Assembly (NCBI GenBank): GCA_023151115.1
Contig: JAKLJP010000007.1
Coordinates: 1 to 64,000, forward strand
Direction: 5' to 3'
DNA length: 64,000 nucleotides
Origin: Anaerolineae bacterium
Lineage (GTDB): Bacteria > Chloroflexota > Anaerolineae > 4572-78 > J111
Below are positions 48,636 to 56,424 of the stretch, in pieces. The notes under the pieces were generated by a model. That model searched no databases and had not been told where the DNA came from. It saw nothing but the letters and a program-made list of their open reading frames with translations. Positions within the stretch are counted from its first letter, which is position 1, and every line of letters begins with the position of its first letter. Both the position numbers and the translations under genes were made by a program.

Positions 48636-50051
48636 TTAGGCCACCTCGCCGATCAAGCTCTGGGCGGCGGTCAGGACGCGGGCGGTCACTTCCCACAGTT
48701 CCCCTTCGCCTTCAAGCTCGAGCAGCAAACCGGCCTCGCGGTAATAATCTATCAGCGGCGCGGTTTGGCGGTGGAAGGTTTTAAGCCGGGCGCGAATGGT
48801 TTCCTCTTTGTCGTCGTCGCGCTGGTACAGGTATTCACCCTGGCACTTGCCAAAGGGGCAAACCTGGAAGGGGTTGTGCAATTTGTGGAACGGAACCTGG
48901 CACTCCCGGCAGATAATCCGCCCGGACAGCCGGCTGACAATCTCCTCGTCGGACACTTTGAAATAAAAAACGCTGTCAAGGCGGCGGTTCAGGCCGGTCA
49001 AAATATCGGTTAAGGCTTCGGCCTGAGAAAGGGTGCGCGGGAAGCCGTCGAGGACAAACCCGTTGGCCGTATCGGGCCGGGCCAGCCGCTCGCGGACCAT
49101 TGCTTCGGTCACATCGTCGGGCACCAGTTCTCCCCGGTCCATAAACGTTTTGGCCAATTTGCCCAGCTCTGTTTCGTTTTTGAGATTCTCGCGGAAAAGG
49201 TCGCCGGTGGCAATATGGGTCAGCTTGAGCTGCTGGCACAGATGCTGCGCCTGCGTGCCCTTGCCGGAGCCGGGCGCGCCGAGCAAAACAATATCCAGGC
49301 TCTGATGGGTGATCTGCTCCGGCGAAAGGGCCGGCGTCACTTCCTTGAGGGCCTGGATTTCGATGGTCTCCTCACGGGTGGCGCGGAGAGCCTCTCGTTT
49401 GGCCAGGGCTTCCACGGTTTCGGAAAGGGTCTGGGTGACCTGCTCGATGGAGCCCTGCCCGTCAATGATAATCAACTTGCCGGTACGGTGATAATGCTCA
49501 ACCACCGAGGCAATCTGGCGGTGGAAATTTTTGAGCCGGGTTTGGGTATGTTCAGAAGTATCATCCTCGCGGCGGTACAAATGCTCCCCGGCGCAGCGCT
49601 GGATGGGGCAATTGCTAAAAGGACTATATCTTTCATGAAAAGGGCGTTGGCAGCTTCGACAGGTCAGCCGACCGGGGATGCGCTCCGTTAAAATTTGCCG
49701 ATCCGAAACATTGAGGTAAATAGCCGCATCGAGAGTGCGGTCCATGTTGGTTAGCAATTCGTCCAGGGCCTGGGCCTGATAGAGAGTGCGGGGAAAGCCG
49801 TCTAAAATGACGCCCTGCGTCGGCTCAACCCGGCGCAGGCGGGCTTCAACCATAGCGTCAGCCACTTCATCGGGTACCAACTCGCCCTGGTTCATATATT
49901 TTTGGGCTAACAGCCCCAGGGCTGTTTGGTTCTCCAAATCCTCTCGAAACAAATCGCCGGTAGCAATATGCTGCATCCCAAATTTGGCTGCAATTTTTTC
50001 TGCCTGCGTGCCTTTGCCCGCGCCAGAGGGGCCAATGAACACCAAATTCAT
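48636..50051 (-). CDS. Tandem fused adenylate kinase (two complete domains)
   Basis: 471 residues holding two full adenylate kinases. Domain 1 (about 1-215): P-loop GPSGAGKGT (7-15), DGFPRT, and a zinc-type LID with C131, C134, C148 and C153. Domain 2 (about 252-471): P-loop GAPGSGKGT (258-266), DGFPRT, LID cysteines C381, C384, C398 and C403. A helical linker of about 35 residues joins them. Both halves keep all catalytic arginines I can see. A single adenylate kinase has about 215 residues, so this is a duplication-fusion. Strong AAAGGAG site before the ATG. Either this is the cell's only adenylate kinase or one half has a different nucleotide preference. Confidence 0.93.
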   Translation of the reverse strand: MNLVFIGPSGAGKGTQAEKIAAKFGMQHIATGDLFREDLENQTALGLLAQKYMNQGELVPDEVADAMVEARLRRVEPTQGVILDGFPRTLYQAQALDELLTNMDRTLDAAIYLNVSDRQILTERIPGRLTCRSCQRPFHERYSPFSNCPIQRCAGEHLYRREDDTSEHTQTRLKNFHRQIASVVEHYHRTGKLIIIDGQGSIEQVTQTLSETVEALAKREALRATREETIEIQALKEVTPALSPEQITHQSLDIVLLGAPGSGKGTQAQHLCQQLKLTHIATGDLFRENLKNETELGKLAKTFMDRGELVPDDVTEAMVRERLARPDTANGFVLDGFPRTLSQAEALTDILTGLNRRLDSVFYFKVSDEEIVSRLSGRIICRECQVPFHKLHNPFQVCPFGKCQGEYLYQRDDDKEETIRARLKTFHRQTAPLIDYYREAGLLLELEGEGELWEVTARVLTAAQSLIGEVA

Positions 50052-50256
50052 GCCAGGTTCTCCTTTTATCTTGTACTCTGGATGTTCCCCCTAACCAAAA
50101 CTAATTATAACAAGCCTTAAATAAAATCCGCCTTGTAGCATGGTCGGGCTAAAGGCGGATGGGCAAATTTCGTGGTTTGCTCGACTTTCTTCCCCGTTGA
50201 AGCTGGTTTGCGACTAATTGGCTCAGATTTCCTGATTTTTGAAACCAGAATGCTGG

Positions 50257-50571
50257 CTAATTGGCCTCGGTTGGCTCGGCGGTGGCGGCTGGCGGGGCTT
50301 CTTCGGTGCTTGAATTGGCCGGCGCCGGTGTTTCAACCGCGGGCGTCGAGGTGGGTACAGGCGGGGGCGCGGGATTATTACCCACCAAATAACTGATAGC
50401 TAGGCTCAAAATCATAACGATACTGATCACATAAATAATAATCTGCTGCCGCGACAGCTTCTTTTTGGGTGCTGCTCCGCCCGATGAGGTAGACGAACTG
50501 ACGCTGGTGACGCTGTTTCTCACGGGCGAGGTAGATCTTCTTTTGGGCTTTCTTTTTTTTGAAACGGGCAC
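50257..50571 (-). CDS. Small single-pass membrane protein with Pro/Thr/Ala-rich tail
   Basis: 104 residues. Basic N-terminus (KKRKPKRRS), Ser-rich stretch, one membrane helix (about 44-63, IIIYVISIVMILSLAISYLV), and an outside tail rich in Pro, Ala and Thr (about 68-104). No family recognised. GTG start with GGAG upstream on the coding strand. The Ser/Thr-rich part could be a kinase target, but that is a guess. Upstream of the fused adenylate kinase by 205 bp. Confidence 0.75.
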   Translation of the reverse strand: MPVSKKRKPKRRSTSPVRNSVTSVSSSTSSGGAAPKKKLSRQQIIIYVISIVMILSLAISYLVGNNPAPPPVPTSTPAVETPAPANSSTEEAPPAATAEPTEAN

Positions 50572-50834
50572 GGAACTTCTCCAACCTTTCTAAAAATAAT
50601 ACATTAGCAGAAGGGATTATACTCGCGGCCCATTTTATTGGCAAAGCAAATTGGTTGACTCCAGGCGAGACCAGGTAGCAAAGTCGCAGGGTAGCAGGTA
50701 GCAAGGTAGCACAAACTTATGCCCTGCTACCTGTTACTTTACTACTTTGCGACCTTGCTACTCTGCCTTGCTACTTTGCCTCTGGCGAAAACTTTTCGGG
50801 AGGACTATAATACGTTTTTACTGGAGATCAGGCT
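50572..50834. other. Intergenic region with word repeat
   Basis: No gene. Its main feature is the GTAGCA-word hairpin at 50673-50783 (CAAAGTCGCAGGGTAGCAGG against CCTGCTACCTGTTACTTTAC). Confidence 0.6.
50673..50783. repeat. Word-repeat hairpin (GGTAGCAAAGTCGCAGGGTAG / CTACCTGTTACTTTACTAC)
   Basis: About 110 bp of 7-9-nt GTAGCAAG-like units and their complements. Same vocabulary as 9509, 21347 and 52031. Confidence 0.85.
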
Positions 50835-52034
50835 ATGATAAAATGGGTCGTGGGGCTGCTGGTAAGCTCAAGCCTCGTCGGACTCCTCGCTCAATGCAAT
50901 CTATCCGGCGCGGTGGGCCAGAACAGCCAACCACCGCTTCCCTTTCCTCCGACCGGGCCTGTTTTACGGCTGGCCTTCCTGTCGCCCACTACCGGCGAAC
51001 TGGCGACGTTTGGCCGGGCGCTGCGCAGCGGCAGCATCCTGGCTTTTGATGAGTGGAACAATCAGGGGGGGGTACTGGCCCGCCGCATCGAGTGGACCAT
51101 TTATGAGGCCGATTGTGATTTCGAGGCGGCCCAGCAGGCCGTGCAGCAGGCCCTCGATGATGGCCTCGATTTTCTCATCGGCCCGCTCTGTTCCGAGGCA
51201 GCCATAGCCGCCGCCGCAGCGGTTGAGACCAAAGGAGCCTTGCTCATCGCGCCGACGGCCACCCACCCCCTGGTGACGGTAGACGGCCAGGGCCGGACGC
51301 GCCCCACCGTGTTTCGCGTTAGCACTGTTTTTCAAGCTCAGGGCGAGGCAGCCGCTCGTTTTGCGATTGAGTCGTTGAGCATACGCCGGGCAGCCCTCCT
51401 GATTGACCCGCACGACGATTACAGCGCTACCCTGGGCGAGTCCTTCGCCGCTGAATTGGCCGCGCAGGGGGGGCAAATTGTTTACCAGGGCAACTTTACC
51501 CCAGCCGATACCGACTTTACCCCGGCGCTGCAAGCGGCCGGCGCCGCCGGAGCCGAACTGCTTTATCTGCCCACCCCAATTTCAGTCGTTAACCGCATCG
51601 CCGGGCAGATGAGTCAACTGCGCCAGTCCGGCTCGCTCCGGCTGACCTTGCTGGGCAGCGATAGCTGGCACAGCGCCGACTTGGACCGGACTGCCGCCGC
51701 CGGCAGCTATTTTACCACCCATTTCTTTCTGGATGACCAGCAGCCCCCAACTCAGCAGTGGGCCGAAACTTACAAAGCTTCCTACGCCGTCGCCCCGGAT
51801 ACCCTGGCCTTTCTAGGTTATGAGGCGGCAACGGTCCTGCTGGAAGCGGTGCAGCAAGCCGGAACACTTGATGTTGAGTCAGTAGCCAAAACACTCGCCC
51901 AGGGTCATTTCGAGGGAGTGACCGGCCCTCTCACTTTTGACCCGCAGCATAATTCGTTCAGGCCCGTACCCGTGGTGCAAGTCAAAGATGGACAGCTCAT
52001 TTTTGCCGGGTATGTCAATGCCAGTAACAAGTAG
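50835..52034 (+). CDS. Periplasmic-binding lipoprotein, type I (ABC transporter substrate-binding)
   Basis: 399 residues. A lipoprotein-like signal with cysteine C21 (GLLAQC; Gln at -1 is unusual) precedes a type I periplasmic-binding fold of the Leu/Ile/Val-binding family: LRLAFLSPTTGELATFGRALRSGSILAFDEWN, DFLIGPLCSEAAIAAAAAVE, and the C-terminal DTLAFLGYEAATVLLEAV. No permease or ATPase gene is nearby, so it is an orphan; it may serve a distant transporter or act as a sensor. GGAGATCAGGCT precedes the ATG. The stop codon falls in a GTAGCAGGGTAGC repeat. Confidence 0.88.
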   Translation: MIKWVVGLLVSSSLVGLLAQCNLSGAVGQNSQPPLPFPPTGPVLRLAFLSPTTGELATFGRALRSGSILAFDEWNNQGGVLARRIEWTIYEADCDFEAAQQAVQQALDDGLDFLIGPLCSEAAIAAAAAVETKGALLIAPTATHPLVTVDGQGRTRPTVFRVSTVFQAQGEAAARFAIESLSIRRAALLIDPHDDYSATLGESFAAELAAQGGQIVYQGNFTPADTDFTPALQAAGAAGAELLYLPTPISVVNRIAGQMSQLRQSGSLRLTLLGSDSWHSADLDRTAAAGSYFTTHFFLDDQQPPTQQWAETYKASYAVAPDTLAFLGYEAATVLLEAVQQAGTLDVESVAKTLAQGHFEGVTGPLTFDPQHNSFRPVPVVQVKDGQLIFAGYVNASNK

Positions 52035-52095
52035 CAGGGTAGCACGCCCTTCGGCGCATCCGAAGGGGTGAGGTCGCAGGGTCGCAAAGTTACAG
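52031..52095. repeat. Word repeat at the 3' end of the binding-protein gene
   Basis: GTAGCAGGGTAGC, then GCCCTTCGGCGCATCCGAAGGGG, then GGTCGCAGGGTCGCAAAG. Contains the compact hairpin CCCTTCGG/CCGAAGGG. Confidence 0.7.
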
Positions 52096-52367
52096 GAGGT
52101 TCTTTTTGGGTAATTTTCGGCGGTCGGCGGTACTATAAATGAAAATGTCATTGCAAGACCATAGGCCGAAGCAATCCCCGTCTCCGAGGTAGGGAACTGC
52201 TTCGTCTACGGCTCGCAGTGACATGAACCAAGCTATTTTCATAGGAGTCGTCACGAGCCTGACGGCACACCACCGACGCGAAGCGTGAAAATGAAGTGCA
52301 AGGCTTGTCTTGCGACTTGGCAAAGCGAGCTTTGCACTCCAGTAGTCTATTTTCAGAGGAGATCATC
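52035..52367. other. Intergenic region upstream of the SDR gene
   Basis: No gene. Besides the repeat at 52031-52095, a second repeat at about 52141-52226 begins TGTCATTGCAAGACC and ends GCTCGCAGTGACATG with GAAGCAATC/GCTTCGTC inside: a palindromic element. GAGGAG ahead of the SDR gene is at 52356. Confidence 0.6.
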
Positions 52368-53162
52368 ATGCGTCTAAACAACAAAATCGCCATCGTTACC
52401 GGCGCGGGTTCCGGGATTGGCCAGGCTATCGCCGAGTTGTTTGCCGGGGAAGGGGCGCGGGTGGTGGTGGATGATCGCTACGGTCAGCGGGCCGAAGAGA
52501 CGGTCCAGCGGATCAAAAATGCCGGCGGTGCGGCCCTGGCGATCGAGGCCGATGTGTCCCAGAAAGCGGCGGTTGAGACGATGGTGGCTCAGACGTTGGC
52601 TGAGTATGGCCGGGTGGATATTCTGGTCAACAACGCTGCCGTCGGCACCGGCGACGATATTTTGCAGATTGAGGAAGTGGACTGGGACCGTGGCCTGACC
52701 ATTGTTCTCAAGAGCGTCTATTTGTGCTGCAAAGCTGTACTGCCGAAGATGATCGAGCAGCGCAGCGGCGCGATTGTCAACATTGCCTCAGTCAACGGCT
52801 TGACCGGGTTGGGCGAAGAGGCTTACAGCGCGGCCAAAGCCGGGGTGATCAACCTGACCCAAAATATGGCTCTCAAGTATGGCCGCTTCAATGTGCGGGC
52901 CAATGTTATCTGCCCCGGCACCATCCAGACCCCCATCTGGCAGCCCCAACTCAAAAAAGACCCGCAGATTTTTGAGCGCCTGACTCCCTGGTATCCGCTG
53001 GGCCGGATCGGCCAGCCGGAGGACATCGCCAAAGCCGCGCTGTTCCTGGCCTCCGATGAAGCCGCCTGGATTACCGGCGTCATCCTGCCCGTAGACGGCG
53101 GCCTCATGGCCGGCAGCTACCGCATGGCCCGCGAACTGGAAGCCGCCGGGCCGGAGGAATAA
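52368..53162 (+). CDS. SDR-family NAD(P)-dependent oxidoreductase
   Basis: 264 residues from the ATG at 52368 (GAGGAG just upstream); longer frames translate the upstream repeat. Cofactor motif TGAGSGIG (residues 11-18), NNAAVG, catalytic S in VNIASVN, YSAAK (Y-x-x-x-K) and the C-terminal ITGVILPVDGG all match the classical SDR fold of about 250 residues. The acidic end of strand 2 (VVVDDRYG) suggests NAD preference. Substrate unknown. A 20-codon frame with a good ribosome site lies right behind it. Confidence 0.9.
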   Translation: MRLNNKIAIVTGAGSGIGQAIAELFAGEGARVVVDDRYGQRAEETVQRIKNAGGAALAIEADVSQKAAVETMVAQTLAEYGRVDILVNNAAVGTGDDILQIEEVDWDRGLTIVLKSVYLCCKAVLPKMIEQRSGAIVNIASVNGLTGLGEEAYSAAKAGVINLTQNMALKYGRFNVRANVICPGTIQTPIWQPQLKKDPQIFERLTPWYPLGRIGQPEDIAKAALFLASDEAAWITGVILPVDGGLMAGSYRMARELEAAGPEE

Positions 53163-53167
53163 TCTTT

Positions 53168-53230
53168 ATGCTGAATGAAAACCTGTGGCGTATCCGGCGT
53201 AAAAAGCGGCCTAACAACAAGTATTTCTAA
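53168..53230 (+). CDS. Possible very short basic peptide
   Basis: 20 codons from ATG 53168 to TAA 53230. GGAGG lies 9 nt upstream, overlapping the end of the SDR gene. The peptide is rich in Arg and Lys. No similarity is known to me; it could also be a chance frame or a gene remnant. Confidence 0.25.
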   Translation: MLNENLWRIRRKKRPNNKYF

Positions 53231-53267
53231 TTTTGACGTAACAGGACGAGTGAGGTAATGTTTCAGT

Positions 53268-53741
53268 ATGAAGCCGAAAGTTTATCTTGAAACATCCATC
53301 ATCAGCTATTTAACCTCTCGCCCCAGTCGTGACTTAATCATTGCTGCCAACCAACAAATCACCCAGGAATGGTGGCAACTCCGCCGTAGTGCCTTTGAGT
53401 TGTACATTTCTGAGTTGGTCATTCAAGAGGCTAGTGCTGGAGACAAAATTGCCGCTCAACAACGCCTACAGGCTTTAGAAGATATTCCTGAGTTAAAGTT
53501 AAGCGAGGAGATTGTGACACTGGCTGAAAGATTGGTGAAGGATGGATCATTCCCTCAAAACGCAGTTGAGGATGCGCTGCACATTGCCATTGCTACGCTA
53601 AACGGAGTAGATTATTTGCTGACCTGGAATTTCAAACATTTAGCCAATGCGACGATGCGTTACAAAATTGAGAGGGTTTGTCGGCTGTTGGGATATGAAC
53701 CACCTATCATTTGTACACCCCAGGAGTTGTTGGAGGAATAA
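53268..53741 (+). CDS. PIN-domain protein, VapC-type toxin
   Basis: 157 residues. PIN-type first motif YLETSIISYL with Glu in place of Asp, central LVIQEAS, and C-terminal DALHIAIATLNGVDYLLTWNFKHLAN, the conserved acidic D/N motif. This matches the VapC subgroup that carries the toxin gene upstream of its antitoxin. AT-richer than the SDR gene. The following 66-residue gene starts 3 bp after the stop. Confidence 0.85.
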   Translation: MKPKVYLETSIISYLTSRPSRDLIIAANQQITQEWWQLRRSAFELYISELVIQEASAGDKIAAQQRLQALEDIPELKLSEEIVTLAERLVKDGSFPQNAVEDALHIAIATLNGVDYLLTWNFKHLANATMRYKIERVCRLLGYEPPIICTPQELLEE

Positions 53742-53744
53742 AGT

Positions 53745-53945
53745 ATGTGGCAAGATACGATAGTAGCGGAAGTACGCAAGATAAGAGAAGCGCACGCCGC
53801 CCAATATAACTATGATTTACGAGCCATCTATGCCGCTTTGAAAAAAGCAGAAGAACAAAACCAACATCCAAAAGTCTCTTTTCCCCCCAAGCGTATTTTG
53901 AAAGAGGAAGAAGTAAAACCAGCCTTGTCTACTCAAACGACGTAA
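53745..53945 (+). CDS. Antitoxin partner of the VapC-type protein
   Basis: 66 residues, helical, with VAEVRKIREAHAAQYNYDLRAIYAALKKAEE, a pattern shared by small antitoxins downstream of this PIN subgroup. The C-terminal tail is basic and disordered. ATG start with GGAGGAATAA overlapping the toxin stop. Reversed order (toxin first) is known for this subgroup. Confidence 0.75.
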   Translation: MWQDTIVAEVRKIREAHAAQYNYDLRAIYAALKKAEEQNQHPKVSFPPKRILKEEEVKPALSTQTT

Positions 53946-53991
53946 AGTTTTAGGAAAAAATAGCCTTTAGAGGTTTTCAAAACCTGGCCGA

Positions 53992-55215
53992 ATGAATACC
54001 CAAATCGAGCAGTCTCTTGACCGCCTGGCCTTGATCAACGGCCAGGTTGTGCTGCCCCACGAAATCGTCGCCGGCAAAGCGGTAATTATTGAGGGTAGCA
54101 AAATTGTTGGAATTGACAATACTGCCACTCTCGGCAGTGACACGATGCAACTTGACGTAGGTGGGCGGCTCATCACGCCGGGATTGATTGACCTGCACAC
54201 GCATGGCGCGCTCGGCCACACTTTCAACGAGCCAACGGAAGCGGCATTTGCCACCATCACCCAGGAGAACGCCCGGCGCGGCGTGACCGGTCTGTTGGCA
54301 ACCACCGCCACCGCCCCGATTCCCGATTTGGTCGAGAGTCTGGCCTTTGCCCGGCAGTGGTTGAGCCAGCCGCAGCCGGGGGCGCAAATTTTCGGTGTCC
54401 ATGTCGAAGGGCCATACTTCTGCCCGGCCCAGGCTGGGGCGCAGGACCCGGCCTGTATTCGTACCCCGGACGATGGCACGCCTGACCAATTGTTGGCCTA
54501 TCACGATGTTATCAAAATAATGACCTTTGCCCCGGAACTGCCCGGTGCGCTAGAGTTGACGGCTCGGTTGGTAGAGTTAGGGATTGTCGCGGCGGCGGGG
54601 CATAGCTGCGCCCAAGAAGCGCAGGTCCGGGCAGCAATGGATGTTGGACTGAACCATATTATCCACATTTGGAGCGCCCAATCCACTACCATCCGCGAAG
54701 GCCCCTGGCGCAAACCCGGCTTGCTAGAAGTCTCTCTGGTTGATGAGAATTTAACGGTGGAGATGATCTGTGACAACAAGCATTTGCCGCCGACGCTGAT
54801 GAAGTTAGCCTACAAATGTATCGGCCCCGACCGCTTGTGTGTTATCTCCGACGCCACCAGCGGCGCGGGTTTGCCGGAAGGCAGTCGTTTTCGCATGGGC
54901 AATTTGGAGTATGAAGTTCACAAAGGGGTGGGAATGTTGTTTGACCGGACCGCATTTGCCGGCAGCACCACTTTGCTCAATCAAATGATCCCGATTTTGA
55001 CGGAAGCTGTCGGCGTTCCTCTGGTCGAGGCGGTGCGGATGGCCAGCCTGACCCCAGCCCGCATCATTGGCCTGGCGAATCGCAAAGGCAGCCTGGAGCC
55101 GGGCAAAGACGCCGACCTGGCGATCTTCAACCCCGATTTCACCGCCTGGCGCACGATGATTGGGGGGCGGTGGGTTCATGCCTCAGATTATCATTTTTGC
55201 CATCAAATCTGGTAA
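53992..55215 (+). CDS. nagA: N-acetylglucosamine-6-phosphate deacetylase
   Basis: 407 residues. NagA deacetylates GlcNAc-6-phosphate to feed amino sugars into central metabolism. Ligands are visible as H69/H71 (DLHTHG), E139 (HVEGPYF), H204 (AGHS), H225 (NHIIH) and D287 (ISDATS). C-terminal AGSTTLLNQMIPIL and NPAR-like TPARIIGL are typical. The NHIIHIWSAQ stretch differs from the usual THLFNAM, so specificity for a related amidosugar is possible. No nagB or nagE is in the window. Ends before repeats. Confidence 0.85.
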   Translation: MNTQIEQSLDRLALINGQVVLPHEIVAGKAVIIEGSKIVGIDNTATLGSDTMQLDVGGRLITPGLIDLHTHGALGHTFNEPTEAAFATITQENARRGVTGLLATTATAPIPDLVESLAFARQWLSQPQPGAQIFGVHVEGPYFCPAQAGAQDPACIRTPDDGTPDQLLAYHDVIKIMTFAPELPGALELTARLVELGIVAAAGHSCAQEAQVRAAMDVGLNHIIHIWSAQSTTIREGPWRKPGLLEVSLVDENLTVEMICDNKHLPPTLMKLAYKCIGPDRLCVISDATSGAGLPEGSRFRMGNLEYEVHKGVGMLFDRTAFAGSTTLLNQMIPILTEAVGVPLVEAVRMASLTPARIIGLANRKGSLEPGKDADLAIFNPDFTAWRTMIGGRWVHASDYHFCHQIW

Positions 55216-55216
55216 A

Positions 55217-55284
55217 ACCCGGAAGGTTGGAAGATTGGAAGGCTGGTAAATATTGAGCAATCTTCCAACCTTCCAATCTTCCTG
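55217..55284. repeat. Word-repeat hairpin (GGAAGGTTGGAAGATTGGAAGG / CTTCCAACCTTCCAATCTTCC)
   Basis: Inverted repeat of 8-nt GGTTGGAA-like units after nagA. The right-hand words TTCCAACCTTCCAACC also occur inside the E2 coding sequence at about 60842. Confidence 0.85.
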
Positions 55285-55295
55285 AATTATCGAGA

Positions 55296-55389
55296 CTCAG
55301 TGGATCCAAATTTGAGGAGCCAGCACGCCCACGTGCGGCTCCATTCGGCACGTGGGCGTGCCTCACTCCTCGAAAATTGGATCTACCGA
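55296..55389. repeat. 94-bp palindromic element, copy 1
   Basis: CTCAGTGGATCCAAATTTGAGGAG ... CTCCTCGAAAATTGGATCTAC with CACGCCCACGTG and CACGTGGGCGTG arms inside. The second copy at 59999-60092 is in the opposite orientation; about 8 differences over 91 aligned bases. Confidence 0.9.
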
Positions 55390-55414
55390 GACTATCGCTT
55401 TTGAAAATCAAAAC

Positions 55415-56071
55415 TCATCGGTCAAGCACCACCCAAACCGCTTGAACCGGCACTGAGCCGCTGTTAATCATGCGGTGGGGCACAATGGAGTCAAAGGTAA
55501 TGCTGTCGCCGGCGCGCAAAACGTAACTTTCAAAACCCAGTTCAACCGTTAACTCCCCTGCAAGGATCAGGCCAAACTCACGCCCGTTGTGACGGGACAT
55601 TTTAGCGCCGGAGTTGGCCCCCACCTCGTAGCGAATTTCCATAAATTCAATATTTTCTTCGCGGCTAGGCGTCAAGCGTTCCCAGGTGACGCCGCCCATC
55701 AGTTCAATCCGTCCGCGGGCATTGCGGCAGACCACCGGCCCTTTGGAATGGTGTGGATGATCTTGAAACAGATCGCTTTCTTCAATCCGGCCTTCGGTTT
55801 GCAACGCTCGCACCGCGCTGGCCGTCATCTGGCCGACTTCAAGCGTCTCTTCAGGGTTCTCTTCGATTTCTTCGCCATCCGGGAAAAAATAGTTAGTCGG
55901 CAGGGCCAGGGCCGCGGCAATGCTATAAATTGACCTAACCGAGGGATTGGCCTTGCCGTTTTCAATCTGGCTCAACAAACTGGCGCTGACCTCGGCTTTT
56001 TCGGCCAGTTCGCGCAGGCTCATATTCTGCCGCAGGCGGGCGGTGCGAAGTTTTTCACCAATATAAATCAT
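55415..56071 (-). CDS. XRE-family regulator with cupin domain
   Basis: 218 residues. Helix-turn-helix of the XRE type at 8-60 (LRTARLRQNMSLRELAEKAEVSASLLSQIENGKANPS) and a C-terminal cupin at about 140-216 (MSRHNGREFGLILAGELTVELGFESYVLRAGDSITFDSIVPHRMIN). This layout is that of PuuR-like repressors that sense a small metabolite with the cupin. Its gene is divergent from the E1-alpha gene across a 353-bp region, so it is the likely regulator of that operon. ATG start. Confidence 0.92.
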   Translation of the reverse strand: MIYIGEKLRTARLRQNMSLRELAEKAEVSASLLSQIENGKANPSVRSIYSIAAALALPTNYFFPDGEEIEENPEETLEVGQMTASAVRALQTEGRIEESDLFQDHPHHSKGPVVCRNARGRIELMGGVTWERLTPSREENIEFMEIRYEVGANSGAKMSRHNGREFGLILAGELTVELGFESYVLRAGDSITFDSIVPHRMINSGSVPVQAVWVVLDR

Positions 56072-56221
56072 GGTTCATCCCCCCTGGCCACAGTTTCCGC
56101 ATGAGAAGTTTCCTTGGTTCCTCCCAAATTTAACCTATTATACGTGAACTCCGATTTATCCGCAATTGTTCAATACAATTTAACGAATATCTCGTTTTTT
56201 GTCATTTTTGTTTAATAAAAT

Positions 56222-56250
56222 TTGACAACTCTGCCACAGATAAATAAAAT
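56222..56250 (+). promoter_or_regulatory. Promoter candidate, distal, for the dehydrogenase operon
   Basis: TTGACA (56222-56227), 17-nt spacer, TAAAAT (56245-56250). TTCAATA, a possible operator word, follows directly. Confidence 0.7.
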
Positions 56251-56351
56251 GCGTTCAATAAAGCTGAATTTCGAGCTGTTTCTTAAATCCCATTTTACAC
56301 AATTTCATCTTGGGTGGCGCAGGCAATCTGTAGGCTTTGGCAGGTTTTGAC

Positions 56352-56379
56352 TTTACAACGGCTGAAAGAAAGCTACAAT
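56352..56379 (+). promoter_or_regulatory. Promoter candidate, proximal, for the dehydrogenase operon
   Basis: TTTACA (56352-56357), 16-nt spacer, TACAAT (56374-56379), 46 bp before the E1-alpha start codon. Confidence 0.5.
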
Positions 56380-56424
56380 AGTTAACCCCCTTTACTCGTC
56401 TCAACTCCCAGAAGGAGCTTGTCT

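Larger units (their letters stand above)
56072..56424. promoter_or_regulatory. Divergent control region between the XRE-cupin gene and the 2-oxoacid dehydrogenase operon
   Basis: 353 bp, AT-rich, no gene. It has two plus-strand promoter candidates (56222-56250 and 56352-56379). Half-sites such as TGTTCAATACAATTTAACGAAT and GCGTTCAATAAAGCTGAATT contain repeated TTCAATA words (near 56167 and 56253), possible operators for the XRE-cupin protein. Confidence 0.5.

Noticed and set aside
49215..49691. 158-codon plus-strand frame inside the fused adenylate kinase
   Set aside because: Shadow of the kinase domains, no own motif.
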